64,000 nucleotides of DNA from Streptomyces parvus (GTDB lineage Bacteria; Actinomycetota; Actinomycetes; Streptomycetales; Streptomycetaceae). Where the stretch lies: positions 1 through 64,000 of the forward strand of contig NZ_BMRY01000002.1 of NCBI RefSeq assembly GCF_014648875.1, read 5' to 3'. The notes below the pieces were generated by a model, which saw only the letters and a program-made list of their open reading frames with translations, ran no database searches and had not been told where the DNA came from. Below, in pieces: positions 16,618 through 24,921 of the stretch; position 1 is the stretch's first letter; each line of letters starts with the position of its first letter. The position numbers were made by a program, and so were the translations under genes.

Positions 16618-17784
16618 TCAGCGCCGCGCGGAGAACTTCCGGAACGCCCAGTTCATGTCCGGCTCGGTGGCCCATTTCAGCGCGCGGCCCACCAGCGGGG
16701 TGCACATGAGCGTCACGGCGACCGCCGCCACGAGCGAGACGACGACCAGTCCGACCGGGTCGGAGAGCCAGGTGTAGTGGTCGAACAGGCCCGCGTACTC
16801 GGCCCCCTTGATCAGGAAGCCGTGCAGCAGATAGCCGCAGATCGTGCCGGCTCCGAGCACCGTGAACCACCGCGCCCGGCCGGGCACCCAGGCCAGGAAG
16901 CCGACCGTCAGCACCAGGGCGCAGCCGAACATCGCGAGCGTCATCACCGCCCCCGACCACCAGGGGGCACCCATCTCCTGGGCGCTGTTGGCGCGGTAGA
17001 ACCAGCCGAGCTGCATGCGCGGGGCTGCCCAGTAGGCGAAGAGCAGCGCACCGGCGAACAGTGGCACCGACAGCAGCCGCACCTCGCGCCGCCTGACCAG
17101 CTGGAAGTGCTCGGGCTTCACCAGCAGGCCGAGCACGAAGAACGGCAGGAACTGCAGCACCCGCTGGAGGTCGAGGTCGTCGCCGATGTCGGGGGAGACG
17201 GAGGCGAGCATGGCGATGGCGAGGGCCACCGGCAGCGGATGGCGGATCGCCTGCCAGATCGGTGTGGTCACCCGCCAGATGAACAGGGCGATCAGGAACC
17301 AGGTCAGGAAGAACGGGTCCACCAGACTGATCGCCATGTCGGGCGAATCGTCCGCGTACCGTTTGAAGAGCGAATAGGCCGTCTCGAACACCAGGTACGG
17401 CACCGCGACCGAGGTGATCAGCCGCTTCACCTTGGGGGCCGTCATGTCGAACGACCGGGAGAAATAGCCGGAGATGATGATGAACGCCGGCATGTGGAAC
17501 ATGTACACGATCATGTACAGCGCCCGGGTGGCCCGGCTGCCGTCCATCACGGGTTCCCAGGCGTGTGCCACCGCGACGAGGACGATGGCCAGATACTTCA
17601 CGTTGTCGAAGTAGGGATCGCGCTTCTTCGCCGCCGCGGGCGCCGGAGCGGCGGCACCCGGAGCGCTGGTCCCGGGGGCGGGCCGGGGCGCTGTGGCGGT
17701 GAGCGTCTGCGCGTGTCTGGGCTCCGACTCCCGGGTCGCCGGGGGGAGCGGGGCCCTCTGAAATACGCTCGGAGCTTGGAACAT
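16618..17784 (-). CDS. acyltransferase family 3 membrane protein
   Basis: A 388-residue integral membrane O-acyltransferase. After a 55-residue Ala/Pro-rich cytoplasmic leader comes the family signature DPYFDNVKYLAIVLVAVAH (the conserved His follows a hydrophobic helix), then MFHMPAFIIISGYFSR and about ten hydrophobic segments. This resembles the fucose 4-O-acetylase/WecH-like branch, which O-acetylates surface sugars. The target is unknown; a wall glycopolymer is plausible given the later part of the window, but that link is inference. The start codon at 17784 is overlapped by a dyad. Confidence 0.87.
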   Translation of the reverse strand: MFQAPSVFQRAPLPPATRESEPRHAQTLTATAPRPAPGTSAPGAAAPAPAAAKKRDPYFDNVKYLAIVLVAVAHAWEPVMDGSRATRALYMIVYMFHMPAFIIISGYFSRSFDMTAPKVKRLITSVAVPYLVFETAYSLFKRYADDSPDMAISLVDPFFLTWFLIALFIWRVTTPIWQAIRHPLPVALAIAMLASVSPDIGDDLDLQRVLQFLPFFVLGLLVKPEHFQLVRRREVRLLSVPLFAGALLFAYWAAPRMQLGWFYRANSAQEMGAPWWSGAVMTLAMFGCALVLTVGFLAWVPGRARWFTVLGAGTICGYLLHGFLIKGAEYAGLFDHYTWLSDPVGLVVVSLVAAVAVTLMCTPLVGRALKWATEPDMNWAFRKFSARR

Positions 17785-17799
17785 CTAAGGCACCTTAGA
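17784..17799. promoter_or_regulatory. inverted repeat at the acyltransferase start
   Basis: TCTAAGG-CA-CCTTAGA is a perfect 7-bp dyad directly abutting the ATG. It includes the AAGG that could serve as ribosome site. It does not match the iron-box consensus. It could be an operator or a small translational hairpin. Confidence 0.35.
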
Positions 17800-18284
17800 C
17801 CGGTCGATTGCCTCGCGTAAAACTGCGGGGAGATATCGCGTGTTCCCCTCCGTTCGAATGCGAAACCACCGAACGCAGCCCGTTATGACACCTTTGATCC
17901 CCCTTAAACAGGGCATATCGGCAGGGTGTTGACCGGAGTGAATTACGTCGCATCCACGCCGTCAATTGGCTGTGAATGAAGTGTGGGGATGCGGAAACGA
18001 TCGAGGTTGCGGATATTCGGCCACCGGGTTTTCACAGCCGACGCACAGGGAGTGGCGGGCGGTACGAGGCCGGTGTCCCTTCCGGGCGCGGCACGACCGC
18101 GGCCCCGCGCCCGAGCCGGCCGTCCGCGACGCCACCGGCCGGGAAGGATGGCGGGATCCAGTCACTCCGTTCCGTCACCCGGCAGCAACCACGGGGGAGT
18201 TGGTGGCACGATGGAGGTGACGGGGCGCGCGGTGGTGCACGCTTCCGGGCCGGCAAGGCGGACCGACCGAGGGTGTGATCAGAC
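17800..18284. other. 485-base divergent intergenic region
   Basis: This lies between the acyltransferase and the small membrane protein. The left half is AT-richer and must hold the acyltransferase promoter. The right half is GC-rich with no frame showing family motifs. I see no RNA gene, repeat or convincing promoter. Confidence 0.4.
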
Positions 18285-18479
18285 GTGGCTATATCACTGT
18301 CTATGGTGCTGCTTTTCGCGGTCATCCTGGTGGTAATGATCCGGAGCGGCTCCATCAAGCCCGGACCCGCGATCGTCGCCGTGCTCTTCGGCTTCTTCCT
18401 GGCATCGACCGGCATGGCCCCGTCGATCAACAGGTTCATGAACTCGCTGGCCGACACCATCAACCAGATCAGCTTCTGA
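18285..18479 (+). CDS. small conserved-type membrane protein, unknown function
   Basis: A 64-residue protein from a GTG. Residues 2-19 form a very hydrophobic helix (LSMVLLFAVILVVMI). A short RSGSIKPG turn is followed by a second hydrophobic stretch AIVAVLFGFFLASTGMA and a polar, amphipathic C-terminus (SINRFMNSLADTINQISF). This gives a two-segment hairpin membrane protein with both ends probably on the same side. Codon use fits Streptomyces and a strong terminator follows. I recall similar small proteins in Streptomyces, but no function is known to me. No ribosome site is obvious before the GTG. Confidence 0.7.
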   Translation: MAISLSMVLLFAVILVVMIRSGSIKPGPAIVAVLFGFFLASTGMAPSINRFMNSLADTINQISF

Positions 18480-18507
18480 GGCACGGAGCCGTCTGTCGCG
18501 CACAGCG

Positions 18508-18548
18508 CGAGGGCCGGGCCGGAGGATCATCCTCCGGCCCGGCCCTCG
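18508..18548. terminator. strong terminator after the small membrane protein gene
   Basis: A near-perfect palindrome with 20-base arms (18508-18527 and 18529-18548) around a single central base. It sits between the small gene and the oppositely oriented tRNA-Gly, so it can stop transcription from both sides. Confidence 0.7.
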
Positions 18549-18554
18549 ACTGCG

Positions 18555-18628
18555 TGGAGCGGGCGACGGGAATCGAACCCGCGTAGCTAGTTTGGAAGAC
18601 TAGGGCTCTACCATTGAGCTACGCCCGC
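18555..18628 (-). tRNA. tRNA-Gly (UCC anticodon)
   Basis: Read on minus, the acceptor stem is GCGGGCG/CGCCCGC, the D-arm GCTC...GAGC, the anticodon stem CTAGT/ACTAG with loop CTTCCAA (anticodon TCC), and the T-arm has TTCGATT. The discriminator is U, as expected for glycine tRNA, and CCA is encoded at 18555-18557. Confidence 0.95.
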
Positions 18629-18806
18629 AAGCGTCGCACCGCAGGTCTGTCGACCGCGGCACGAAGAGCATCGTAGCGGGTCGGCGGCGGTGCCCGCACA
18701 CCCGTTGTGCCGACCGCCGGACCGGACTCGGATCCGACCCCTGACGCCGCTCCGTAAAGCGGCGGATCCCACGGTCGCCGTGCATGTACCCTACGTGTCG
18801 CACCGA

Positions 18807-18883
18807 CGGGGTGTGGCGCAGCTTGGTAGCGCGTCCGCTTTGGGAGCGGAAGGTCGTCGGTTCGAATCCGGCCACCCCGACCA
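18807..18883 (+). tRNA. tRNA-Pro (UGG anticodon)
   Basis: Acceptor CGGGGTG/CACCCCG, D-arm GCGC with AGCTTGGTA loop, anticodon stem TCCGC/GCGGA with loop TTTGGGA (anticodon TGG), and T-loop TTCGAAT. The discriminator is A, with CCA encoded at 18881-18883. Confidence 0.95.
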
Positions 18884-18922
18884 CCAGCAAGATCGCATTG
18901 TGGGAGTCCTCCCCCTTGCCGT

Positions 18923-18928
18923 TACTAT
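18923..18928 (+). promoter_or_regulatory. candidate -10 element for tig
   Basis: TACTAT fits the TANNNT -10 consensus. A TTGTGG lies 19 bases upstream, a little far for a -35. A transcript from here would give tig a leader of about 100 bases. Confidence 0.4.
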
Positions 18929-19033
18929 GCAAAATGCGTGCCCGTGTGTCTGATGTACCGGGCTCGGTCCGCGAAGCCGCCACTCGGCGGCCCAGCAGAA
19001 CCCCAAGAAGTCAGCCACCAAGGAGACCGAACC

Positions 19034-20434
19034 GTGAAGAGCGCCGTGGAGACCCTGAACCCGACTCGGGTTCGGCTCAGCATCGAGGTGCCCTTCGAGG
19101 AGCTCAAGGACAGCCTCGACGCGGCGTACAAGAAGATCAACCAGCAGGTCACGGTGAAGGGCTTCCGCAAGGGCAAGATCCCCGCCCGGGTCATCGACCA
19201 GCGGTTCGGCCGCGGTGCGGTGCTGGAGGAGGCCGTCAACGACGCCCTCCCGAAGTTCTACACCGAGGCGGTCAACGAGGGTGAGCTGAACGTCCTCGGC
19301 CAGCCCGAGGTCGACATCACCGAGCTGAAGGACGGCGAGCTGCTGGCCTTCACCGCCGAGGTTGACGTACGCCCCGAGATCGAGATCCCGGACTACTCCG
19401 GCATCGAGGTCACCGTCGACGCCCTCGAGGTCACCGACGAAGAGGTCGAGAAGGCCGTGGAGCAGCTCCGCGAGCGCTTCGCCTCCACCAACCCGGTCGA
19501 GCGCGCCGCCGCCGACGGCGACGTCGTCACGATCGACCTGCAGGCCAAGGTCGACGGCGAGGTCCTCGAGGACGGCGTGGCCGACGGTGTCTCGTACACC
19601 ATCGGTTCCGGCGAGCTCCTCGACGGCATCGACGAGGCCGTGACCGGTCTGGAGGCCGGCGGCGAGGCCACCTTCACCTCGCAGCTGAAGGGCGGCTCCG
19701 CCGAGGGCAAGGACGCGGAGGTCACCGTCAAGGTCACCGCCGTCGCCGCCCGTGAGCTCCCCGAGCTGGACGACGACTTCGCCCAGATGGCCAGCGAGTT
19801 CGACACGCTGGAGGAGCTGAAGGCCGACAGCCGCAAGCGCCTGGAGACCACCAAGCAGTACGACCAGGCCACCCAGGCCCAGGAGCGCGTCCTGGAGGAG
19901 CTGCTGAAGCTCGCCGAGGTCCCGATCCCGGAGAAGCTGCTCGCGGACGAGGTCCAGACCCGCAAGCACAACCTGGAGCACCACCAGCTCGGTCAGATGG
20001 GCCTCGACCTCGAGAAGTACCTCGAGATCCAGGGCAAGACCCTGGAGGAGTTCGAGAACGAGACCTCCGAGCAGGCGATCAAGGGCATCAAGACCCAGTT
20101 CATCCTTGACGAGCTCGTCAACAAGGAGAAGCTGAACGTCAACCAGGAGGAGCTCACCGAGCACCTCATGCGGCGTGCCGCCTCCTCCGGCATGAGCCCC
20201 GACCAGTTCGCCCAGGCCGTCGTCGAGGGTGGCCAGGTGCCGATGCTCGTCGGCGAGGTCGCCCGCGGCAAGGCGCTCGCCGTCGTCGTCGAGGCCGCCA
20301 AGGTCGTCGACACCAACGGTGAGATCGTCGACCTGGAGGACGACGAGGACGAGGCCGCCGAGGCCACGGAGACGGCCGAGGCCGCCACCGAGGACAAGGC
20401 GGACGACAAGGCCGAGGAGAAGAACGAGGCCTGA
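19034..20434 (+). CDS. tig: trigger factor, ribosome-associated chaperone and prolyl isomerase
   Basis: A 466-residue protein with the three trigger factor domains. The ribosome-binding N-domain carries [19 protein letters not shown], which includes the FRK signature near residue 45. The FKBP-type PPIase domain covers about residues 150-245 ([17 protein letters not shown]). The helical C-terminal chaperone domain follows. It ends with an acidic tail of about 45 residues (Glu/Asp/Ala). The GTG at 19034 is set by AAGGAG 9 bases upstream; the open frame to 18938 has no such site. It precedes clpP1-clpP2-clpX, the standard order. Confidence 0.96.
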   Translation: MKSAVETLNPTRVRLSIEVPFEELKDSLDAAYKKINQQVTVKGFRKGKIPARVIDQRFGRGAVLEEAVNDALPKFYTEAVNEGELNVLGQPEVDITELKDGELLAFTAEVDVRPEIEIPDYSGIEVTVDALEVTDEEVEKAVEQLRERFASTNPVERAAADGDVVTIDLQAKVDGEVLEDGVADGVSYTIGSGELLDGIDEAVTGLEAGGEATFTSQLKGGSAEGKDAEVTVKVTAVAARELPELDDDFAQMASEFDTLEELKADSRKRLETTKQYDQATQAQERVLEELLKLAEVPIPEKLLADEVQTRKHNLEHHQLGQMGLDLEKYLEIQGKTLEEFENETSEQAIKGIKTQFILDELVNKEKLNVNQEELTEHLMRRAASSGMSPDQFAQAVVEGGQVPMLVGEVARGKALAVVVEAAKVVDTNGEIVDLEDDEDEAAEATETAEAATEDKADDKAEEKNEA

Positions 20435-20473
20435 GCCTCGCTCCGCTCCGCGACAGCCTCGCGCTGATCGTCA

Positions 20474-20512
20474 CGACGGGCCCCGAACGCATCGCGTGTT
20501 CGGGGCCCGTCG
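20474..20512 (+). terminator. tig terminator
   Basis: A perfect 15-bp stem (20474-20488 with 20498-20512) with a 9-base loop, 40 bases past the tig stop. It separates tig from the clpP1P2 transcript. Confidence 0.75.
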
Positions 20513-20568
20513 GCGTAGCGCGCCGGACCGCCGCGCGCCCCCGGAACCCTTGTGCCCACTGCGGAGCT

Positions 20569-20584
20569 TGCGCTCCCAGCGAAC
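20569..20584. promoter_or_regulatory. ClgR-box-like element upstream of clpP1
   Basis: On the minus strand the sequence reads GTTCGCTGGGAGCG, fitting the GTTCGCY-N-GCG core described for ClgR, the activator of clpP1P2 in Streptomyces. It lies about 40 bases upstream of a TAGGGT (20623-20628), a plausible -10 with no good -35, as expected of an activator-dependent promoter. Confidence 0.6.
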
Positions 20585-20719
20585 AGTTGCGGAAGCGGGA
20601 TGGCGTTGTCCCACCTGCGCGTTAGGGTCCATGAAGAGGAAGGGTGGAGCAGTGGCTCCACCCGCCCGGTACGAAGACGCTGAGACGGCCGGAGCCGTCA
20701 GAGACGAGCAGGTGGATAC

Positions 20720-21337
20720 GTGACGAATCTGATGCCCTACGCCGCCGGTGAGCCGTCCCTCGGTGGTGGCCTCGGTGACCAGGTCTACAGCCGACTGCTC
20801 GGCGAGCGCATCATCTTCCTCGGCCAGCAGGTCGACGATGACATCGCCAACAAGATCACCGCACAGCTTCTCCTCCTTGCCGCCGACCCGGACAAGGACA
20901 TCTACCTCTACATCAACAGCCCCGGTGGTTCGGTGACGGCCGGCATGGCGGTCTACGACACCATGCAGTACATCCCCAACGACGTCGTCACCATCGGCAT
21001 GGGCATGGCCGCCTCCATGGGCCAGTTCCTGCTCACCGGCGGCGCCTCGGGCAAGCGCTTCGCGCTCCCGAACACCGACATCCTCATGCACCAGGGTTCG
21101 GCCGGTATCGGCGGCACGGCCTCGGACATCAAGATCCAGGCCGAGTACCTGCTCCGCACCAAGACGCGGATGGCGGAGATCACCGCCCACCACTCCGGCC
21201 AGACCGTCGAGACGATCATCCGCGACGGCGACCGCGACCGCTGGTACACGGCGGAGGAGGCCAAGGACTACGGCCTCATCGACGAGATCATCACGTTCGC
21301 GTCGGGCATCCCGGGCGGCGGCGGCACCGGTGCCTGA
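20720..21337 (+). CDS. clpP1: ATP-dependent Clp protease proteolytic subunit ClpP1
   Basis: A 205-residue serine peptidase subunit that assembles with ClpP2 into the tetradecameric Clp chamber fed by ClpX or ClpC. The catalytic triad is visible: Ser in GMAASMGQF (about residue 99), His in NTDILMHQ (about 124) and Asp in IIRDGDRD (about 173). The GTG at 20720 gives [17 protein letters not shown]. The gene probably forms an operon with clpP2. It is likely activated by ClgR through the box at 20569-20584. Confidence 0.95.
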   Translation: MTNLMPYAAGEPSLGGGLGDQVYSRLLGERIIFLGQQVDDDIANKITAQLLLLAADPDKDIYLYINSPGGSVTAGMAVYDTMQYIPNDVVTIGMGMAASMGQFLLTGGASGKRFALPNTDILMHQGSAGIGGTASDIKIQAEYLLRTKTRMAEITAHHSGQTVETIIRDGDRDRWYTAEEAKDYGLIDEIITFASGIPGGGGTGA

Positions 21338-21434
21338 TCCGGTCCCCACCGGACCGTCGGCACCACTCCCGCACCCTCATCTCGTACGCCGAGACCTCCA
21401 GCCCCAGAACGCCACCAGGATGGTGAACACCCAC

Positions 21435-22103
21435 ATGAACAACTTCTCCGGCGCCTCCGCGAGCGGCCTCTACACCGGCCCGCAGGTGGACAACCGCTAC
21501 GTCGTCCCGCGCTTCGTGGAGCGCACCTCGCAGGGTGTGCGCGAGTACGACCCGTACGCGAAGCTCTTCGAGGAGCGCGTGATCTTCCTCGGCGTCCAGA
21601 TCGACGACGCCTCGGCCAACGACGTCATGGCGCAGCTGCTGTGCCTGGAGTCGATGGACCCCGACCGCGACATCTCGATCTACATCAACAGCCCCGGCGG
21701 CTCGTTCACCGCGCTCACCGCGATCTACGACACGATGCAGTTCGTGAAGCCGGACATCCAGACGGTCTGCATGGGCCAGGCGGCCTCCGCCGCCGCCGTC
21801 CTGCTCGCCGCCGGCACCCCGGGCAAGCGCATGGCGCTCCCGCACGCCCGGGTCCTCATCCACCAGCCGTCCTCGCAGACCGGCCGCGAGCAGCTCTCCG
21901 ACCTGGAGATCGCGGCCAACGAGATCCTCCGTATGCGTACGCAGCTGGAGGAGATGCTGGCCCGCCACTCGACGACCCCGCTGGAGAAGATCAGCGAGGA
22001 CATCGAGCGCGACAAGATCCTCACGGCCGAGGACGCCCTGGCCTACGGTCTGGTCGACCAGATCGTTTCCACCCGCAAGACCACCGCGGGCGCATCGCTC
22101 TGA
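21435..22103 (+). CDS. clpP2: ATP-dependent Clp protease proteolytic subunit ClpP2
   Basis: A 222-residue partner of ClpP1 with the triad Ser in [10 protein letters not shown], His in ARVLIHQP and Asp in SEDIERD. The segment [35 protein letters not shown] is typical of actinobacterial ClpP2. The start is uncertain: I use the ATG at 21435 (MNNFSGAS), with GGTG 9 bases upstream. An ATG at 21420 is in frame, and a longer frame from 21330 would overlap clpP1 by 8 bases. It is followed by a large hairpin before clpX. Confidence 0.93.
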   Translation: MNNFSGASASGLYTGPQVDNRYVVPRFVERTSQGVREYDPYAKLFEERVIFLGVQIDDASANDVMAQLLCLESMDPDRDISIYINSPGGSFTALTAIYDTMQFVKPDIQTVCMGQAASAAAVLLAAGTPGKRMALPHARVLIHQPSSQTGREQLSDLEIAANEILRMRTQLEEMLARHSTTPLEKISEDIERDKILTAEDALAYGLVDQIVSTRKTTAGASL

Positions 22104-22114
22104 CGTCGGTCTTT

Positions 22115-22168
22115 CCCCTTGGCACATTCCGTTTGCACGACCACGGCCGTGTGAACCGTGCCAAGGGG
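22115..22168 (+). terminator. hairpin between clpP2 and clpX
   Basis: A perfect 11-bp stem (CCCCTTGGCAC at 22115-22125 with its complement at 22158-22168) encloses a second imperfect stem. It separates clpX transcription from clpP1P2; the clpX promoter would lie between here and 22260. Confidence 0.6.
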
Positions 22169-22260
22169 GGCCCGAACGGGGGCCCAGGCAAGGTACCGTC
22201 GGATAGAGGCACCAGGAGCCGCTGAACCAGGCGGCGTCCCAGGCGAAGGGGAAGCACCTC

Positions 22261-23559
22261 GTGGCACGCATCGGTGATGGCGGCGACCTGCTCAAGTGCT
22301 CGTTCTGCGGAAAGAGCCAGAAGCAGGTGAAGAAGCTCATCGCGGGACCCGGTGTGTACATCTGCGACGAGTGCATCGATCTCTGCAACGAGATCATCGA
22401 GGAGGAGCTCGCGGAGACGAGCGAGGTGCGCTGGGAAGAGCTTCCCAAGCCCCGCGAGATCTACGAGTTCCTGGAGGGGTACGTCGTCGGGCAGGAGCCC
22501 GCGAAGAAGGCCCTCTCGGTCGCGGTGTACAACCACTACAAGCGGGTCCAGGCCGGGGAGAACGGCGGCGGCGCCGGTCGCGAGGACGCGATCGAGCTCG
22601 CCAAGTCGAACATCCTCCTGCTGGGCCCCACGGGTTCCGGCAAGACGCTTCTCGCCCAGACGCTGGCCCGCATGCTCAACGTCCCGTTCGCGATCGCGGA
22701 CGCGACGGCGCTGACGGAGGCCGGATATGTCGGCGAGGACGTCGAGAACATCCTGCTCAAGCTGATCCAGGCGGCCGACTACGACGTCAAGAAGGCCGAG
22801 ACCGGGATCATCTACATCGACGAGATCGACAAGGTCGCCCGCAAGAGCGAGAACCCCTCGATCACCCGCGATGTCTCCGGCGAGGGCGTGCAGCAGGCCC
22901 TGCTGAAGATCCTGGAGGGCACCACCGCCTCCGTTCCGCCGCAGGGCGGACGCAAGCACCCCCACCAGGAGTTCATCCAGATCGACACGACGAACGTGCT
23001 GTTCATCGTGGGCGGCGCGTTCTCCGGCCTGGAGAAGATCATCGAGTCCCGGGCCGGCGCCAAGGGCATCGGCTTCGGTGCCACGATCCGCTCCAAGCTG
23101 GAGATCCAGGCGAGCGACCAGTTCCAGGAGGTCATGCCGGAGGACCTGGTGAAGTTCGGGATGATCCCGGAGTTCATCGGCCGTCTCCCCGTGCTGACCT
23201 CGGTCCACAACCTGGACCGCGAGGCCCTGCTCCAGATCCTCATCGAGCCGCGCAACGCCCTGGTCAAGCAGTACCAGCGCCTCTTCGAACTCGACGGTGT
23301 GGAGCTGGACTTCGAGCGTGAGGCGCTGGAGGCCATCGCCGACCAGGCGATCCTGCGCCAGACCGGCGCGCGCGGCCTGCGGGCGATCATGGAGGAAGTC
23401 CTCCAGTCCGTGATGTACGAGGTCCCGTCCCGCAAGGACGTCGCCCGCGTCGTCATCACGCCCGACGTCGTCCGCGACAACGTCAACCCGACGCTGGTCC
23501 CGCGCGAGCCGCGCACGATCGGCAAGAACGACGGCGGCCGCCACGAGAAGTCGGCCTAG
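22261..23559 (+). CDS. clpX: ATP-dependent Clp protease ATP-binding subunit ClpX
   Basis: A 432-residue AAA+ unfoldase that recognises substrates and feeds them to ClpP1P2. The N-terminal zinc-binding domain has CSFC (Cys 13, 16) and CDEC (Cys 35, 38). Walker A is GPTGSGKT near residue 123, Walker B is IIYIDEIDK near 185, and the pore/IGF region is [27 protein letters not shown]. It is full length. The GTG at 22261 is preceded by GAAGGGGAAG. Clp-mediated proteolysis is essential for normal development in Streptomyces. Confidence 0.97.
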   Translation: MARIGDGGDLLKCSFCGKSQKQVKKLIAGPGVYICDECIDLCNEIIEEELAETSEVRWEELPKPREIYEFLEGYVVGQEPAKKALSVAVYNHYKRVQAGENGGGAGREDAIELAKSNILLLGPTGSGKTLLAQTLARMLNVPFAIADATALTEAGYVGEDVENILLKLIQAADYDVKKAETGIIYIDEIDKVARKSENPSITRDVSGEGVQQALLKILEGTTASVPPQGGRKHPHQEFIQIDTTNVLFIVGGAFSGLEKIIESRAGAKGIGFGATIRSKLEIQASDQFQEVMPEDLVKFGMIPEFIGRLPVLTSVHNLDREALLQILIEPRNALVKQYQRLFELDGVELDFEREALEAIADQAILRQTGARGLRAIMEEVLQSVMYEVPSRKDVARVVITPDVVRDNVNPTLVPREPRTIGKNDGGRHEKSA

Positions 23560-23578
23560 CCGCAGAGGACTTGTCCTA

Positions 23579-23625
23579 CGCCGAAGGGGCGCCCACCGGA
23601 TGAACCGGCGGGCGCCCCTTCGGCG
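23579..23625. terminator. bidirectional terminator after clpX
   Basis: A perfect 16-bp stem (23579-23594 with 23610-23625), lying between clpX and the convergent gene whose stop is at 23634. Confidence 0.75.
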
Positions 23626-23633
23626 TCGAGCCG

Positions 23634-24623
23634 TCAGATCTTGGTGCGGGCGGTGTTGTAGAGCTTGGCGGTGAGGGCCGCGGCCTCGTTCTTGGGCACG
23701 CCCTGACCGGCGAGTGCCAGCGCCTTGTCCGCGGTCGTCGTGATACCGGCCGTGCTGTAGTCGGCCCAGACGCAGACCGCGAGGATGAAGTGCTGGGGCC
23801 CCTTGGCGACCGAGCCGTCGCCGTTCTTGTTGGTCACCTTGAGGTCCTGGCACTTCATCACCGCCCCGTCGAACCCTTCGGGTTCGGCGGTCTCGGCCGA
23901 ACCGACGAGCTCGATGGAGACCTCGCCGCTGCCCGTCTTGGCGTCCTTCTCGACGTCGTTGAAGGCGTCGTTGACCACCTTGGCCGGATCGGCGATCTCG
24001 CCCCAGAAGCCCTCGAAGTTGAGCACCTTGGTGGCGGCGGCCGCGGTGCCCACCGAGTAGTCGGCCTTGGCCGCGCTGGGGTTCTTGATCCCCAGCGCCT
24101 CGACGTCCGACTTCTTCGTCCCGGTCAGCGGTGCGCTGAGCACCGGCTTCGTGGTGTCCCGCTTGTAGGCGTCGACCGCGTCCGGGGGCGTGATCTTGTA
24201 GCCCTTGGTCGCCTCGGAGACGTCCGAGTTGCTGGCCCTGTCGCCCGTGAGGAAGTACACCCCGCCCGCGATGACCGCCAGCGCCACCACGGCCACGGCG
24301 ACGATCAGCCCGGTCTTCTTCTTCGGCTGCGGCGGCTGCTGGCCGTACATGGGCTGCCCGCCGTACGGCGGCTGGGGCGGCTGCTGACCGTACGGGCCCG
24401 GCTGCTGCGCCTGCGGGTAGCCGTAACCCTGCTGCGGCGCCGACGGCTGCCCGTACGGGTTCGGCTGCTGCGGGGGGACGCCCTGCGGGGCCTGCTGCGG
24501 GTAGCCGTAGCCGGGCTGGCCCTGCGGCGGCGGGGCGCCGTACGGGCCCGGCTGCTGTCCGTACGGTCCGGGCTGGCCCTGCGGCGGCTGCCCACCGTAC
24601 GGGCCCGGCTGGTTGTAGCTCAT
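23634..24623 (-). CDS. single-pass membrane protein with Pro/Gln/Gly/Tyr-rich cytoplasmic arm
   Basis: A 329-residue protein of unknown function. Residues 1-100 are a low-complexity arm of QPGPYGQQP-type repeats. KKK precedes one transmembrane helix (LIVAVAVVALAVIAGGVYFL, about residues 105-124). The remaining 200 residues look extracytoplasmic and folded, with two Cys (MKCQDLK, AVCVWADYS) that could form a disulphide and a conserved-looking KVLNFEGFWGEIADPAKVV. There is no catalytic motif. The start at 24623 has GAGGGGAC upstream. The architecture (disordered proline arm, one TM, outside domain) is common in streptomycete envelope proteins; I do not assign a role. Confidence 0.75.
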   Translation of the reverse strand: MSYNQPGPYGGQPPQGQPGPYGQQPGPYGAPPPQGQPGYGYPQQAPQGVPPQQPNPYGQPSAPQQGYGYPQAQQPGPYGQQPPQPPYGGQPMYGQQPPQPKKKTGLIVAVAVVALAVIAGGVYFLTGDRASNSDVSEATKGYKITPPDAVDAYKRDTTKPVLSAPLTGTKKSDVEALGIKNPSAAKADYSVGTAAAATKVLNFEGFWGEIADPAKVVNDAFNDVEKDAKTGSGEVSIELVGSAETAEPEGFDGAVMKCQDLKVTNKNGDGSVAKGPQHFILAVCVWADYSTAGITTTADKALALAGQGVPKNEAAALTAKLYNTARTKI

Positions 24624-24647
24624 TGCGGTGTCCCCTCAAGAATCCTT

Positions 24648-24807
24648 GGACCGACCGGCACGTGGGGGGCGGCGTCGCGGGGCTGGGCACGCGCATCTGC
24701 GGCGTTGTCGTCAATCACCAACGCTCCGCGTTGGCTCGATCCTCCGCCTTGCAGCTGCACGCACCCAGCCCCGCTCCTTCCTCCGCCCTCCACATGCCGG
24801 TCGGTCC
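24648..24807. repeat. 160-bp near-palindromic element between divergent genes
   Basis: Outer arms GGACCGACCGGCACGTGG (24648-24665) and CCACATGCCGGTCGGTCC (24790-24807) match at 17 of 18 positions. Inside, GGGGCTGGG (24679-24687) pairs with CCCAGCCCC. The middle forms its own hairpin, CCAACGC/GCGTTGG (24718-24734). The whole could fold into one long cruciform or RNA hairpin. It resembles dispersed palindromic or MITE-like repeats more than a terminator. Confidence 0.6.
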
Positions 24808-24908
24808 TATGCGTTGCGAACATCCTGACGGAAGCCGCCCTGACACGGGGGATCGGCCCGTACACCGTTACTGAACCAATCCGTTTCAGTGCAGACCTGT
24901 GACGGCCC

Positions 24909-24914
24909 TAAACT
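24909..24914 (+). promoter_or_regulatory. candidate -10 for a leaderless valS transcript
   Basis: TAAACT ends exactly 7 bases before the valS GTG. folC has TAGACT with identical spacing. This would place the transcription start at the first base of the start codon. No clear -35 is visible. Confidence 0.45.
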
Positions 24915-24921
24915 GTCTCCC

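Noticed and set aside
17784..17799. An iron box (IdeR/DmdR) at the acyltransferase start
   Set aside because: The dyad is TCTAAGG-CA-CCTTAGA; it lacks the TTAGGTTAG-type half-site order and is 16 rather than 19 bases.
17983..18336. GC-rich frames in the gap before the small membrane gene as additional proteins
   Set aside because: Arg/Ala/Gly-rich translations in several frames at once, no motif, and poor starts.
24624..24921. T-box riboswitch before valS
   Set aside because: No T-box sequence or specifier loop is recognisable. The long palindrome does not have that architecture, and valS looks leaderless.
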